Under the pieces are notes generated by a model that worked only from the letters and a program-made list of their open reading frames with translations, was not told where the DNA came from and ran no database searches. A DNA stretch of 64,000 nucleotides from the NCBI RefSeq assembly GCF_965204935.1, contig NZ_CBDBFO010000002.1, one strand, 5' to 3'. Shown one piece after another: positions 8,816 to 16,340 of this stretch (position 1 is the first letter of the stretch; every line of letters starts with the position of its first letter). This stretch comes from Hoeflea_A sp965204935. GTDB lineage: Bacteria; Pseudomonadota; Alphaproteobacteria; Rhizobiales; Rhizobiaceae. The position numbers and the translations under genes are program-made.

Positions 8816-9691
8816 CTAAAGCTCGGTCCTGACGGCCCACAATTCCGGAAAGAACGTGCGGTCAAGCGCGGTTTTCAGGAAGCCGACGCCGGACGATCCG
8901 CCCGTACCCTTCTTGTAGCCGATTATTCGCTCGACCGTTTTCATGTGCCGGAAGCGCCACTGCTGGAACCGGTCCTCGACATCGACCAGTTCCTCGGCGA
9001 GCTCGTAGAGTTCGAAATGGCGTTCCGGTTCGCGGTAGACCACAAGCCAGATATCGCGCAATGCATCATTGTGTGTGTGGGTCTTGGAGAAGTCGCGCTC
9101 AAGCAACTCCTTTGGCACGTCAAAGCCGGCACGGGCAACGAGCGCGATCGCCTCGTCATAGATGCTCGGGCCATTGAATGCTTCGCGCAGCCGCGAATAG
9201 ATCTCCGGACGGTGCTTGTGCGGGACTAGCATACGCTCGTCCTTGGCGCCGAGCAGGATCTCGACCAACCGGTATTGGTAGGACTGAAAGCCGGAGGCCT
9301 GCCCCAGCTGATCGCGGAACGTCATGTAGTCCGACGGGGTCATGGTCGACAGAACGTCCCAGGCCGTCACGAGTTGCTCCTGGACGGCGGAAACCCGTGC
9401 CAGTGCCTTGAAGGCGATGCCCGCCTTGTCCTCGCGCAAGTTGCGCATGGCGAATTCCAGCTCGTGGATAATCAGGCGTAGCCACAGCTCCTGCACGTGG
9501 TGGACAACGATGAACAGTGTCTCGTCCTGCTTGTCGCTGAGCGGCGACTGGGCCGACAGGAGCATGTCCAGCTTCAGGTAGTCGCCATAGGACATGCGTC
9601 CCTCGAAATCGAGGGAGATTCCGCTTTCGACGCGGCTGTCGTGATCGGCCAATGCGTCCTCCAATTCACGGACCTTCGGGTCCAAACACAT
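8816..9691 (-). CDS. kynA: tryptophan 2,3-dioxygenase
   Basis: The 291-residue protein has all tryptophan dioxygenase landmarks: MSYGDYLKLD, LFIVVHHVQELWLRLIIHEL, SGFQSYQYRLVEILLGAKD, the heme-ligand segment WRFRHMKTVERIIGYKKG (H249) and GTGGSSGVGFLK. It oxidises L-tryptophan to N-formylkynurenine, the first step of the kynurenine route, as a cytoplasmic heme tetramer. No other kyn genes are in the window. The gene is opposite in strand to purS and purQ and sits exactly between them. A perfect 17-bp inverted repeat starts 15 bases upstream of its ATG, pointing to dedicated repressor or activator control. Confidence 0.96.
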   Translation of the reverse strand: MCLDPKVRELEDALADHDSRVESGISLDFEGRMSYGDYLKLDMLLSAQSPLSDKQDETLFIVVHHVQELWLRLIIHELEFAMRNLREDKAGIAFKALARVSAVQEQLVTAWDVLSTMTPSDYMTFRDQLGQASGFQSYQYRLVEILLGAKDERMLVPHKHRPEIYSRLREAFNGPSIYDEAIALVARAGFDVPKELLERDFSKTHTHNDALRDIWLVVYREPERHFELYELAEELVDVEDRFQQWRFRHMKTVERIIGYKKGTGGSSGVGFLKTALDRTFFPELWAVRTEL

Positions 9692-9705
9692 CCGAATCCC
9701 GGAAA

Positions 9706-9743
9706 ACCGTATAAATATTTTAAGCCTAAAATATTTATACGGT
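9706..9743. promoter_or_regulatory. perfect 17-bp inverted repeat, likely operator of kynA
   Basis: ACCGTATAAATATTTTA (9706-9722), a four-base spacer AGCC, then its exact reverse complement (9727-9743). It is AT-rich in a GC-rich genome and lies 15-52 bases upstream of the kynA ATG, where a core promoter would be. The lack of a GC stem and a poly-T tail argues against a terminator, so a dimeric regulator site is the simplest reading. The regulator is not identified; Lrp-type KynR proteins control kyn genes in other proteobacteria. Confidence 0.75.
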
Positions 9744-9857
9744 ACACAGCACTGGATAGCAAGGCATCGGCTATCGCAATTTCACGGCATTTGCGTTACA
9801 AGCGGCGCAAATCCGAGACGCACAGCATCCTTCCTTGAGATCATCCGAACCGGAAAC

Positions 9858-10526
9858 ATGAAATCAGCCGTCCTTCTCCTCCCCGGCCTCAACCGCGACC
9901 GGGACATGATTGCCGCCTTGACCAAGATTTCCGGCGAGCCGCCGGTCACTGTCTGGCAGACGGAGACGGAAATTCCGGACGTCGACCTGATCGTCATACC
10001 GGGCGGCTTCTCCTATGGCGACTATCTTCGCTGCGGCGCCATTGCCGCGCGCATGCCGGTCATGGAGGCTGTGAAGCGGAAGGCACAGGCCGGAACCCGA
10101 ATTCTCGGTGTGTGCAATGGCTTTCAGATCCTCGTCGAGGCCGGCCTGCTTCCGGGCGCGCTGATGCGCAATGCCTCGTTGAAATTTGTCTGCCGCGAAG
10201 TCCGGCTGGAAGTGGTCAATGCCGATACGGTATTCACAAGCCGCTACAAAGAGGGCGAGGTCATCCGGTGCCCGGTGGCCCATCATGACGGAAACTACTT
10301 TGCTGCTCCGGACGACCTCAAGAAGCTTGAGGACAACGGGCAAGTGGTGTTCCGCTACGCCGAAGACACCAATCCGAACGGGTCGATCAATGACATCGCC
10401 GGCATCGTCAACCAGTCCGGCAACGTGCTTGGCATGATGCCGCATCCGGAAAACCTGATCGAGGCGGCCCATGGCGGCGACGATGGCCAGGCCCTCTTTA
10501 CGGCCGCACTAGAGATCGCGGCATGA
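9858..10526 (+). CDS. purQ: FGAM synthase glutaminase subunit PurQ
   Basis: The 222-residue protein is a class I glutamine amidotransferase of the PurQ type: LPGLNRDRDMIAAL, DLIVIPGGFSYGDYLRCGA, the nucleophile elbow GVCNGFQIL (C86), and the His/Glu of the triad in MMPHPENLIE (H196, E198). It releases ammonia from glutamine for PurL. It is separated from purS by kynA, and probably has its own promoter in the 9743-9857 stretch. It overlaps the next lipoprotein gene by four bases (ATGA). Confidence 0.96.
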   Translation: MKSAVLLLPGLNRDRDMIAALTKISGEPPVTVWQTETEIPDVDLIVIPGGFSYGDYLRCGAIAARMPVMEAVKRKAQAGTRILGVCNGFQILVEAGLLPGALMRNASLKFVCREVRLEVVNADTVFTSRYKEGEVIRCPVAHHDGNYFAAPDDLKKLEDNGQVVFRYAEDTNPNGSINDIAGIVNQSGNVLGMMPHPENLIEAAHGGDDGQALFTAALEIAA

Positions 10527-10936
10527 GTTTACTGCGGTCGGCCCGTGCGGTGACTGTACCGGTGCTTGCAGTGTCGCTATCCGCTTGCCAGACCGCGGGA
10601 ACGGGACCGGGGAACCTCACGGCCCAGTCATCCGATGCCGCCCGGCCGGCCATGGAGCGAATAGCCCTTGCCGCACGCAATTGCTGGTTCAAGAGCGGGA
10701 ACCGCCAGTTTCGCGGATATCGGCTCGCTCCGGAACTCAATTCCTTTTCCGGCCGCCCGCGTATACTGATCGTGCCCGCGGACCGGCCTGAAGATCGGCC
10801 GCTCGCCGTGGTCGAGGGTCAGGGCAGCCCCGCAACGATCAGCGCCTACGGCCCGCTCATGTCCGCTTCGGTCGGCAACCGGATTGCCACCGACGTCCGG
10901 CGCTGGAGCGGCGGCGCCTCCACCTGTTCGAGCTAA
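10523..10936 (+). CDS. small predicted lipoprotein in the purine operon
   Basis: I do not recognise a named family. The 137-residue protein has a lipoprotein signal with lipobox LSAC (SLLRSARAVTVPVLAVSLSAC), so it should be lipid-anchored in the periplasm or outer membrane. The mature part includes a conserved-looking ALAARNCWFKSGNRQFRGY segment and a second Cys near the end. Its start overlaps the purQ stop by four bases and purL follows after 24 bases, so it must be translated from the pur transcript although nothing suggests a purine role. Confidence 0.7.
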   Translation: MSLLRSARAVTVPVLAVSLSACQTAGTGPGNLTAQSSDAARPAMERIALAARNCWFKSGNRQFRGYRLAPELNSFSGRPRILIVPADRPEDRPLAVVEGQGSPATISAYGPLMSASVGNRIATDVRRWSGGASTCSS

Positions 10937-10960
10937 CTCGGAACCGATAACGCCATCAAG

Positions 10961-13195
10961 ATGACGATCCCGAACGAAATCCAGATCACGCCGGACCTTG
11001 TTGAAGCGCATGGCCTCAAACCGGACGAATATGAACGCATTCTTGCACTGATCGGCCGCGAGCCGACCTTCACGGAACTCGGCATTTTTTCTGCCATGTG
11101 GAACGAGCACTGTTCCTACAAGTCGTCGAAGAAATGGCTGCGCACCCTGCCGACCGACGGGCCGCAGGTCATTCAGGGGCCGGGCGAGAACGCCGGGGTG
11201 GTTGATATCGGCGACGGACAATGCGTCGTCTTCAAGATGGAGAGCCACAACCACCCATCCTACATCGAACCCTATCAGGGCGCGGCGACCGGCGTCGGCG
11301 GCATCCTGCGTGATGTCTTCACCATGGGCGCCAGACCGATTGCCGCCATGAATGCACTGCGGTTCGGTGAGCCGGACCACCCGAAGACCCACCATCTGGT
11401 CGCCGGCGTTGTCGCCGGTATCGGCGGTTACGGCAACTCCTTCGGTGTTCCGACCGTCGGCGGCGAAGTCGAGTTCGATGCCCGCTACAACGGCAATTGC
11501 CTCGTCAACGCCTTCGCCGCTGGCCTCGCCAGGACGGACGCGATCTTCTACTCCAAGGCCGAGGGCGTCGGCCTCCCGGTGGTCTATCTCGGCGCCAAGA
11601 CGGGCCGCGACGGCGTCGGCGGCGCGACCATGGCATCGGCGGAGTTTGACGAATCGATCGATGAGAAACGCCCGACCGTTCAGGTTGGCGACCCCTTCAC
11701 CGAAAAATGCCTGTTGGAAGCCTGCCTGGAATTGATGGAGACCGGCGCCGTCATCGCCATTCAGGACATGGGCGCCGCGGGTTTGACCTGTTCGGCTGTC
11801 GAAATGGGTGCCAAGGGCGATCTCGGCATTGAGCTCGATCTCGACAAGGTGCCGGTGCGTGAAGAAAACATGAGCGCCTACGAGATGATGCTCTCCGAGA
11901 GCCAGGAGCGCATGCTCATGGTCCTGCGCCCTGAAAAGGAGGCGGAGGCGGAGGCCATCTTCCACAAATGGGGGCTTGATTTTGCCATCGTCGGCAAGAC
12001 AACCGACGATCTGCGCTTCCGCATTGTCCATCAGGGAGACGAGGTCGCCGACCTTCCGATCAAGGATCTCGGCGACGAGGCTCCAGAGTACGATCGTCCG
12101 TGGCGCGAGACCGGTCTTTATTCGCCGCTGCCGGCGGATCAGATCGACGAGCCGGAAGACTACGGCGATGCGCTCCTGTCCCTGGTCGGCTCGGCTAACA
12201 ACGCCTCGCGACGCTGGGTCTTCGAGCAATATGACACGCTGATCCAGGGCAACAGCCTGCAGCTTCCCGGCGGCGATGCCGGAGTTGTGCGCGTCGATGG
12301 TCATCCGGCAAAGGCACTGGCCTTTTCCTCAGACGTAACGCCGCGCTATTGCGAAGCCGACCCTTTTGAAGGCGGAAAGCAGGCCGTTGCCGAATGCTGG
12401 CGCAACCTGACCGCCACTGGCGCAGAGCCGCTGGCCGCCACCGACAATCTCAACTTCGGCAACCCCGAGCGACCCGAGATCATGGGACAATTGGTCAAGG
12501 CGATCGAGGGCATCGGCGAAGCCTGTTCGACGCTCGGTTTCCCGATCGTCTCGGGCAATGTGTCGCTTTACAACGAGACGAACGGCGAGGCGATCCTGCC
12601 GACCCCGACCATCGCCGGTGTTGGCCTCATCCCGGACTGGTCGAAGATGGCAACAATCGGTGGCGCCAATGCAGGCGACGTCGTTATCCTGCTCGGCGGC
12701 GACGGCACGCATCTCGGACAGTCGATTTATCTGCGCGATTGCCTTGGCCAGTCGGACGGCCCGCCGCCGCCAGTCGATCTTTATGTGGAGCGGCGCAATG
12801 GCAAGGTCGTCCGCTCGGCGATCCGCAACGGGCAGTTCACAGCCTGCCACGATATTTCCGACGGCGGTCTTGCGCTTTGCCTGGCCGAGATGGCGATAGC
12901 CAGCGGCAAAGGCATGCAACTGGATATCGATGGCGAAATCGGGCCCGCGCATGCGCAGCTGTTCGGGGAGGACCAGGCCCGCTATGTTGTCACGGTATCA
13001 CCGAAACTTGCCAATTTTGTCTGCGTCAACGCGGAAGGCGCCGGTGTGCCGTTCCGGCGTCTCGGGACAGTCGGCGGCGATCGATTGACGATCGGCGGCC
13101 TGCTTTCCATATCAATAGAAGAATTGCGCGGTGCCTATGAATCATGGTTCCCTGACTATATGGATGGGACGGCAGCACAGGCCGGGGAAGGCTGA
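10961..13195 (+). CDS. purL: FGAM synthase subunit PurL (small type)
   Basis: The 744-residue protein is the small, stand-alone PurL that works with PurS and PurQ. Landmarks are FTELGIFSAMWNEHCSYKSS, the catalytic/metal segment KMESHNHPSYIEPYQGAATG, GGIGGYGNSFGVPTVGGEV, the QDMGAAGLTCSAVEM loop and the second half beginning SSDVTPRYCEADPFEGGKQA. It makes formylglycinamidine ribonucleotide from FGAR, ATP and PurQ-derived ammonia. The ribosome site is weak. bolA follows after 38 bases on the same strand with no terminator between. Confidence 0.97.
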   Translation: MTIPNEIQITPDLVEAHGLKPDEYERILALIGREPTFTELGIFSAMWNEHCSYKSSKKWLRTLPTDGPQVIQGPGENAGVVDIGDGQCVVFKMESHNHPSYIEPYQGAATGVGGILRDVFTMGARPIAAMNALRFGEPDHPKTHHLVAGVVAGIGGYGNSFGVPTVGGEVEFDARYNGNCLVNAFAAGLARTDAIFYSKAEGVGLPVVYLGAKTGRDGVGGATMASAEFDESIDEKRPTVQVGDPFTEKCLLEACLELMETGAVIAIQDMGAAGLTCSAVEMGAKGDLGIELDLDKVPVREENMSAYEMMLSESQERMLMVLRPEKEAEAEAIFHKWGLDFAIVGKTTDDLRFRIVHQGDEVADLPIKDLGDEAPEYDRPWRETGLYSPLPADQIDEPEDYGDALLSLVGSANNASRRWVFEQYDTLIQGNSLQLPGGDAGVVRVDGHPAKALAFSSDVTPRYCEADPFEGGKQAVAECWRNLTATGAEPLAATDNLNFGNPERPEIMGQLVKAIEGIGEACSTLGFPIVSGNVSLYNETNGEAILPTPTIAGVGLIPDWSKMATIGGANAGDVVILLGGDGTHLGQSIYLRDCLGQSDGPPPPVDLYVERRNGKVVRSAIRNGQFTACHDISDGGLALCLAEMAIASGKGMQLDIDGEIGPAHAQLFGEDQARYVVTVSPKLANFVCVNAEGAGVPFRRLGTVGGDRLTIGGLLSISIEELRGAYESWFPDYMDGTAAQAGEG

Positions 13196-13233
13196 CTGCG
13201 CACAACGGAAAAACAGATTACGGGGAGAATGCC

Positions 13234-13467
13234 ATGCCGATGAGCGCCGGAGACATTGAAGAGATGATCAAGGCCGCTATTCCGGATGCGCAGGTGACGA
13301 TCCGTGACCTTGCCGGCGACGGCGATCATTACGCTGCTGAAGTCGTCTCCGAGAGTTTTCGCGGCAAGTCCAGGGTGCAGCAGCACCAGATGGTCTACAA
13401 GGCCCTGCAGGGCAATATGGGAGAGGCTTTGCATGCCCTGGCGCTGCAGACCAGCGCACCCGACTAG
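13234..13467 (+). CDS. BolA family protein
   Basis: The 77-residue protein (MSAGDIEEMIKAAIPDAQV, then HYAAEVVSESFRGKSRVQQHQMV) is a BolA/IbaG-type protein. BolA proteins pair with CGFS monothiol glutaredoxins to bind or pass on 2Fe-2S clusters; the partner grxD lies 558 bases downstream. GGGGAGA precedes the ATG by five bases. The usual bolA-grxD neighbourhood is kept, but a small secreted-protein gene and a terminator now sit between them. Confidence 0.92.
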   Translation: MPMSAGDIEEMIKAAIPDAQVTIRDLAGDGDHYAAEVVSESFRGKSRVQQHQMVYKALQGNMGEALHALALQTSAPD

Positions 13468-13472
13468 AGCGT

Positions 13473-13496
13473 GAACGCTTCCTGAACGGAGCGTTC
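13473..13496 (+). terminator. hairpin after bolA, possible terminator
   Basis: GAACGCT and AGCGTTC (13473-13479 and 13490-13496) pair across a ten-base loop five bases after the bolA stop. There is no T-run, so it may be a weak or rho-assisted terminator, or an mRNA-end structure. It is the only structure closing the purQ-bolA transcript. Confidence 0.35.
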
Positions 13497-13572
13497 GAAA
13501 TAGGTTCAGACCGTCTTTTCTACTGTGTTGATGCTCCCTTTGATGGGGGCGACAACACCAAGGAGAGACAAA

Positions 13573-13833
13573 ATGAAATTCGCCAACCCGACCGTACTTG
13601 CAATCGCAGCCGCACTTTCCGTCGCTTCGTATTCCATGGCACACGCCGATGGACCGCGTCGCGCGAGCATTCCTGCTGCTTCGGGCCCAATGAAAATCCA
13701 GTCGAACACAAAGCCGACCGCCAAGCCCTTTGACAACACGGCCTATGCCTGGACAGCCGCTTGCTATGCGGAGTTTGGCCCCGACGCAAAATATCCGGAT
13801 GCCGATCTTCTGGATAAGTGCCTGAACTTCTGA
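13573..13833 (+). CDS. small secreted protein, unknown function
   Basis: The 86-residue protein starts with a typical signal peptide (MKFANPTVLAIAAALSVASY, cleavage probably after AHA). The mature part of about 62 residues is polar, with two Cys residues (AACYAEF and LDKCLNF) that could form one disulfide. AAGGAGA precedes the ATG, a strong ribosome site, and a strong intrinsic terminator follows, so it is a monocistronic and probably well-expressed gene. I do not recognise the family; the location between bolA and grxD does not reveal a function. Confidence 0.7.
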   Translation: MKFANPTVLAIAAALSVASYSMAHADGPRRASIPAASGPMKIQSNTKPTAKPFDNTAYAWTAACYAEFGPDAKYPDADLLDKCLNF

Positions 13834-13851
13834 TTTCGGCGCAAACCCTCA

Positions 13852-13881
13852 AAAAAACCGCGGCTTTAACCGCGGTTTTTT
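13852..13881 (+). terminator. intrinsic terminator
   Basis: CCGCGG stems around a CTTTAA loop, flanked by A-run on the left and TTTTTT on the right, 19 bases after the stop of the small secreted-protein gene. The flanking A and T runs extend the stem and would let it work in both directions. Confidence 0.9.
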
Positions 13882-14024
13882 GTTCGTGTCGTGGGTTTGA
13901 ACGTGGCGACGCCGATTAAACGCAGCGGTTGCGGCAGCGGGGCTGGAAATCTGCCGGCTCCGGAGTTATTTACGTGCCAAGGCAACCTCCGGGCCTTTTC
14001 CCCGGCAGAGACAAGGAACGACCC

Positions 14025-14360
14025 ATGACAGCCATCAACGAATTCATCGACAACGAGGTCAAGAACGCCGACGTCGTGCTTTTCATGAAAGGCACACCCG
14101 CCTTTCCACAGTGCGGCTTTTCCGGCCAGGTGGTTCAGATCCTCGATTACCTCGGTGTCGAGTACAAGGGCATCAACGTGCTTGCCGATGACGATCTGCG
14201 TCAGGGCATCAAGGATTATTCGAACTGGCCGACCATCCCGCAGCTATACGTAAAGGGCGAATTTGTCGGCGGTTGCGACATCATCCGCGAGATGTTCCAG
14301 GCCGAGGAATTGCAGGGACACCTCTCTGAAAAGGGAATCGCGGTCAAGGGCGCAGCCTGA
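14025..14360 (+). CDS. grxD: monothiol glutaredoxin (Grx4/GrxD type)
   Basis: The 111-residue protein has the VVLFMKGTPAFPQCGFSGQV active site with the monothiol CGFS motif (C30), and the glutathione-binding segments WPTIPQLYVKGEFVGGCDI. These proteins carry a 2Fe-2S cluster with glutathione and often with BolA, and deliver it to apoproteins. I chose ATG at 14025, with AAGGAA before it; the frame extends upstream to 13929 without family resemblance. It shares one base with the start of ytoQ, so the two are coupled. Confidence 0.94.
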   Translation: MTAINEFIDNEVKNADVVLFMKGTPAFPQCGFSGQVVQILDYLGVEYKGINVLADDDLRQGIKDYSNWPTIPQLYVKGEFVGGCDIIREMFQAEELQGHLSEKGIAVKGAA

Positions 14361-14827
14361 TGCGCAACTGGAACGTCTATCTTTCAGGCGAGATTCACAC
14401 CGATTGGCGCGAACAGATCGAGGCCGGTGTCAAGGCGGCCGGTTTGCCGGTCAAGTTCAGCGCACCGGTGACCCATCACGAGGCCTCCGATGATTGCGGC
14501 GTGACCATCCTCGGCGAAGAGCCGGACAAGTTCTGGCATGACCACAAGGGCGCCAGCATCAACGCCATCAGGACACGAACGCTGATCGGCGATGCGGACC
14601 TCGTCGTCGTCCGTTTCGGCGAGAAATACAAGCAATGGAACGCTGCATTCGATGCCGGCTACGCTGCTGCGCTCGGAAAGCCGCTCGTTGTCATGCACGG
14701 TCCGGATCACCAACACGCGCTGAAAGAGGTCGACGCAGCGGCCCTCGCCGTGGTCGAGACGCCGGACCAGATCGTCCACATTCTCGACTATGTGATCAAC
14801 GGTAACCTCGCCGGCTACACAAGCTAG
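14360..14827 (+). CDS. ytoQ: YtoQ family protein
   Basis: The 155-residue protein (WNVYLSGEIHTDWREQIEAG, SAPVTHHEASDDCGVTILG, FWHDHKGASINAIRTRTLI, DADLVVVRFGEKYKQWNAAF) matches the YtoQ family, which has a nucleoside 2-deoxyribosyltransferase-like fold; the biochemical role is not established as far as I know. It starts on the last base of the grxD stop codon, so it is translationally coupled to grxD, which suggests but does not prove a link to iron-sulfur metabolism. Confidence 0.85.
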   Translation: MRNWNVYLSGEIHTDWREQIEAGVKAAGLPVKFSAPVTHHEASDDCGVTILGEEPDKFWHDHKGASINAIRTRTLIGDADLVVVRFGEKYKQWNAAFDAGYAAALGKPLVVMHGPDHQHALKEVDAAALAVVETPDQIVHILDYVINGNLAGYTS

Positions 14828-14847
14828 CAATCGCCCCTTGGAACAAC

Positions 14848-14880
14848 ACACCGCCGGCGGACGCCGTCCGCCGGCGGTGT
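14848..14880 (+). terminator. perfect 15-bp GC hairpin after ytoQ
   Basis: ACACCGCCGGCGGAC (14848-14862), loop GCC, then the exact reverse complement (14866-14880), 20 bases after the ytoQ stop. It has no T-run on either side, so it is not a textbook terminator, but the position fits the end of the grxD-ytoQ transcript. The 180 bases that follow up to the next gene hold no feature I recognise. Confidence 0.5.
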
Positions 14881-15059
14881 CGTATTACCACCGTATTGCC
14901 ATTCAGATGTTTTCACGATAGGCCGGTCGTGCGGTTCATCCGGCCGCAGCCTTGAATTGCAGTTAATGTCCGCCGGACCCCGCCAGAACTTCCGATTGAC
15001 CGTATCGGAGCGCACCGGCCATTCACCGGCTTCCGGGTGTGTAGCACAAAGGCAGCCAG

Positions 15060-16340
15060 ATGGACACCAAGAGCGAACCCGGACCGGGCGGGCAGTCAGT
15101 TGATGCGCAGGGCCGATCTGAAAGGGTCGAGCGCGCCGGTGTCGGTTTTGTCGAGTTCATTGTTCTGCTGGCCGCGCTGAGCTCGATCGTCGCCCTCTCG
15201 ATCGACATCATGCTGCCCGCACTGCCGCTTATCGGAGACAGTTTCGCCGTTGCCGACGACAATGACCGGCAGGCAGTGATCACCGTATTCATGCTCGGAT
15301 TCGGCTGTGCGCAGATCTTCTTCGGCCCGGTTTCCGACCGCTTCGGACGCAAGATCGTTTTGATCCCGGCAATCCTGCTCTATTCGGCAGCGGCCATCGC
15401 GGATGCATTCGCCGGCAGCTTCACCACACTGCTTTTACTGCGGCTCGCGCAGGGAATATTCGCGGCTGCGGCGCGTATTGTCGTCAACGCCATGGTGCGC
15501 GACTGCTTCGGCGGGCGCGAAATGGCGCGGGTCATGTCCTATACGTTCACCATCTTCATGATCGTGCCGATCGTGGCGCCCGCCATTGGCCAGGGCATCG
15601 TCGTCATTGCATCCTGGCAATGGATCTTCATCTTTCTCGGCATCGCCGGAATCGGCCTTGCCACCTGGAGCGGCGTGCGCATTCGTGAAACGCTGCTGCC
15701 GCACGAGCGCCTGCCACTTTCCTTTGCAGCGATCGGCAACGCGTTTCGCCAAGTGGTCACCAACCGGCTGGCCATGGGCTACACGCTTGCTTCGACCCTT
15801 TGTTTCGGCGGGCTGTTCGCCTTCGTCGTATCAGCCCAGCAGATCTTCCAGTCGGTTTACGACCTTGGGCATTGGTTTGTTTTCGCCTTTGCGCTCAATG
15901 CCGGTGTCATGGCCATCGTCAATTTCACCAATGGAACCATCGTGCGGAAAGTCGGCATGCGGCTGATCTCCCACAGCGCCCTCCTGGCCTTTGCCATACT
16001 GGGAACGACCCTGCTGCTGATTTGCCTTGCGGGAAAGCCGCCCTTCCTCCTCGCCTATCTGATGCTTGCGGCGATAACCGGCGCCTTTGGGCTCGTGCCG
16101 CCCAATTTCAACGCACTCGCCATGGAGCCGCTTGGCCATATCGCCGGTACGGCATCGTCTGTCATGGGCGTCATCAGTTTCACCGGCGGCGCCGTTCTGG
16201 GTGCGATTGTCGGCCAGGCATTTGACGGTTCCCTCGTTCCGCTCGCCGCTGGCTATGCGCTCTTCGGCTGGACGGCTTTCGGTATCATCATGTGGACTGA
16301 AAAGGGCAGGCTTTTCGTCCGCCCCAACGAGCCGGCCTAG
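15060..16340 (+). CDS. Bcr/CflA family MFS drug efflux transporter
   Basis: The 426-residue protein has twelve hydrophobic segments and the Bcr/CflA signatures: SIDIMLPALPLIGDSF in the first helix region, GPVSDRFGRK (motif A) near residues 94-103, RIVVNAMVRDCFGGREMARV after helix 4 and PPNFNALAMEPLGHIAGTAS in the second half. It should export drugs or small metabolites using the proton gradient. The N-terminus carries an unusual polar extension of about 30 residues. Its stop codon overlaps the stop of the convergent phosphatase gene on the sequence CTAG at 16337-16340. Confidence 0.88.
   Translation: MDTKSEPGPGGQSVDAQGRSERVERAGVGFVEFIVLLAALSSIVALSIDIMLPALPLIGDSFAVADDNDRQAVITVFMLGFGCAQIFFGPVSDRFGRKIVLIPAILLYSAAAIADAFAGSFTTLLLLRLAQGIFAAAARIVVNAMVRDCFGGREMARVMSYTFTIFMIVPIVAPAIGQGIVVIASWQWIFIFLGIAGIGLATWSGVRIRETLLPHERLPLSFAAIGNAFRQVVTNRLAMGYTLASTLCFGGLFAFVVSAQQIFQSVYDLGHWFVFAFALNAGVMAIVNFTNGTIVRKVGMRLISHSALLAFAILGTTLLLICLAGKPPFLLAYLMLAAITGAFGLVPPNFNALAMEPLGHIAGTASSVMGVISFTGGAVLGAIVGQAFDGSLVPLAAGYALFGWTAFGIIMWTEKGRLFVRPNEPA

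Noticed and set aside
9706..9743. Palindrome as a terminator for kynA or purS
   Set aside because: It is on the promoter side of kynA, AT-rich, without a GC stem or poly-T tail, and purS ends 900 bases away.
10628..12304. 558-codon open frame on the minus strand
   Set aside because: Antisense to purL and the small lipoprotein gene; no domain, no ribosome site.
13468..13500. Post-bolA sequence as a second copy of the palindromic element
   Set aside because: It shares only CTAGAGC at its start with the 44081 element; the rest does not match and there is no right end.
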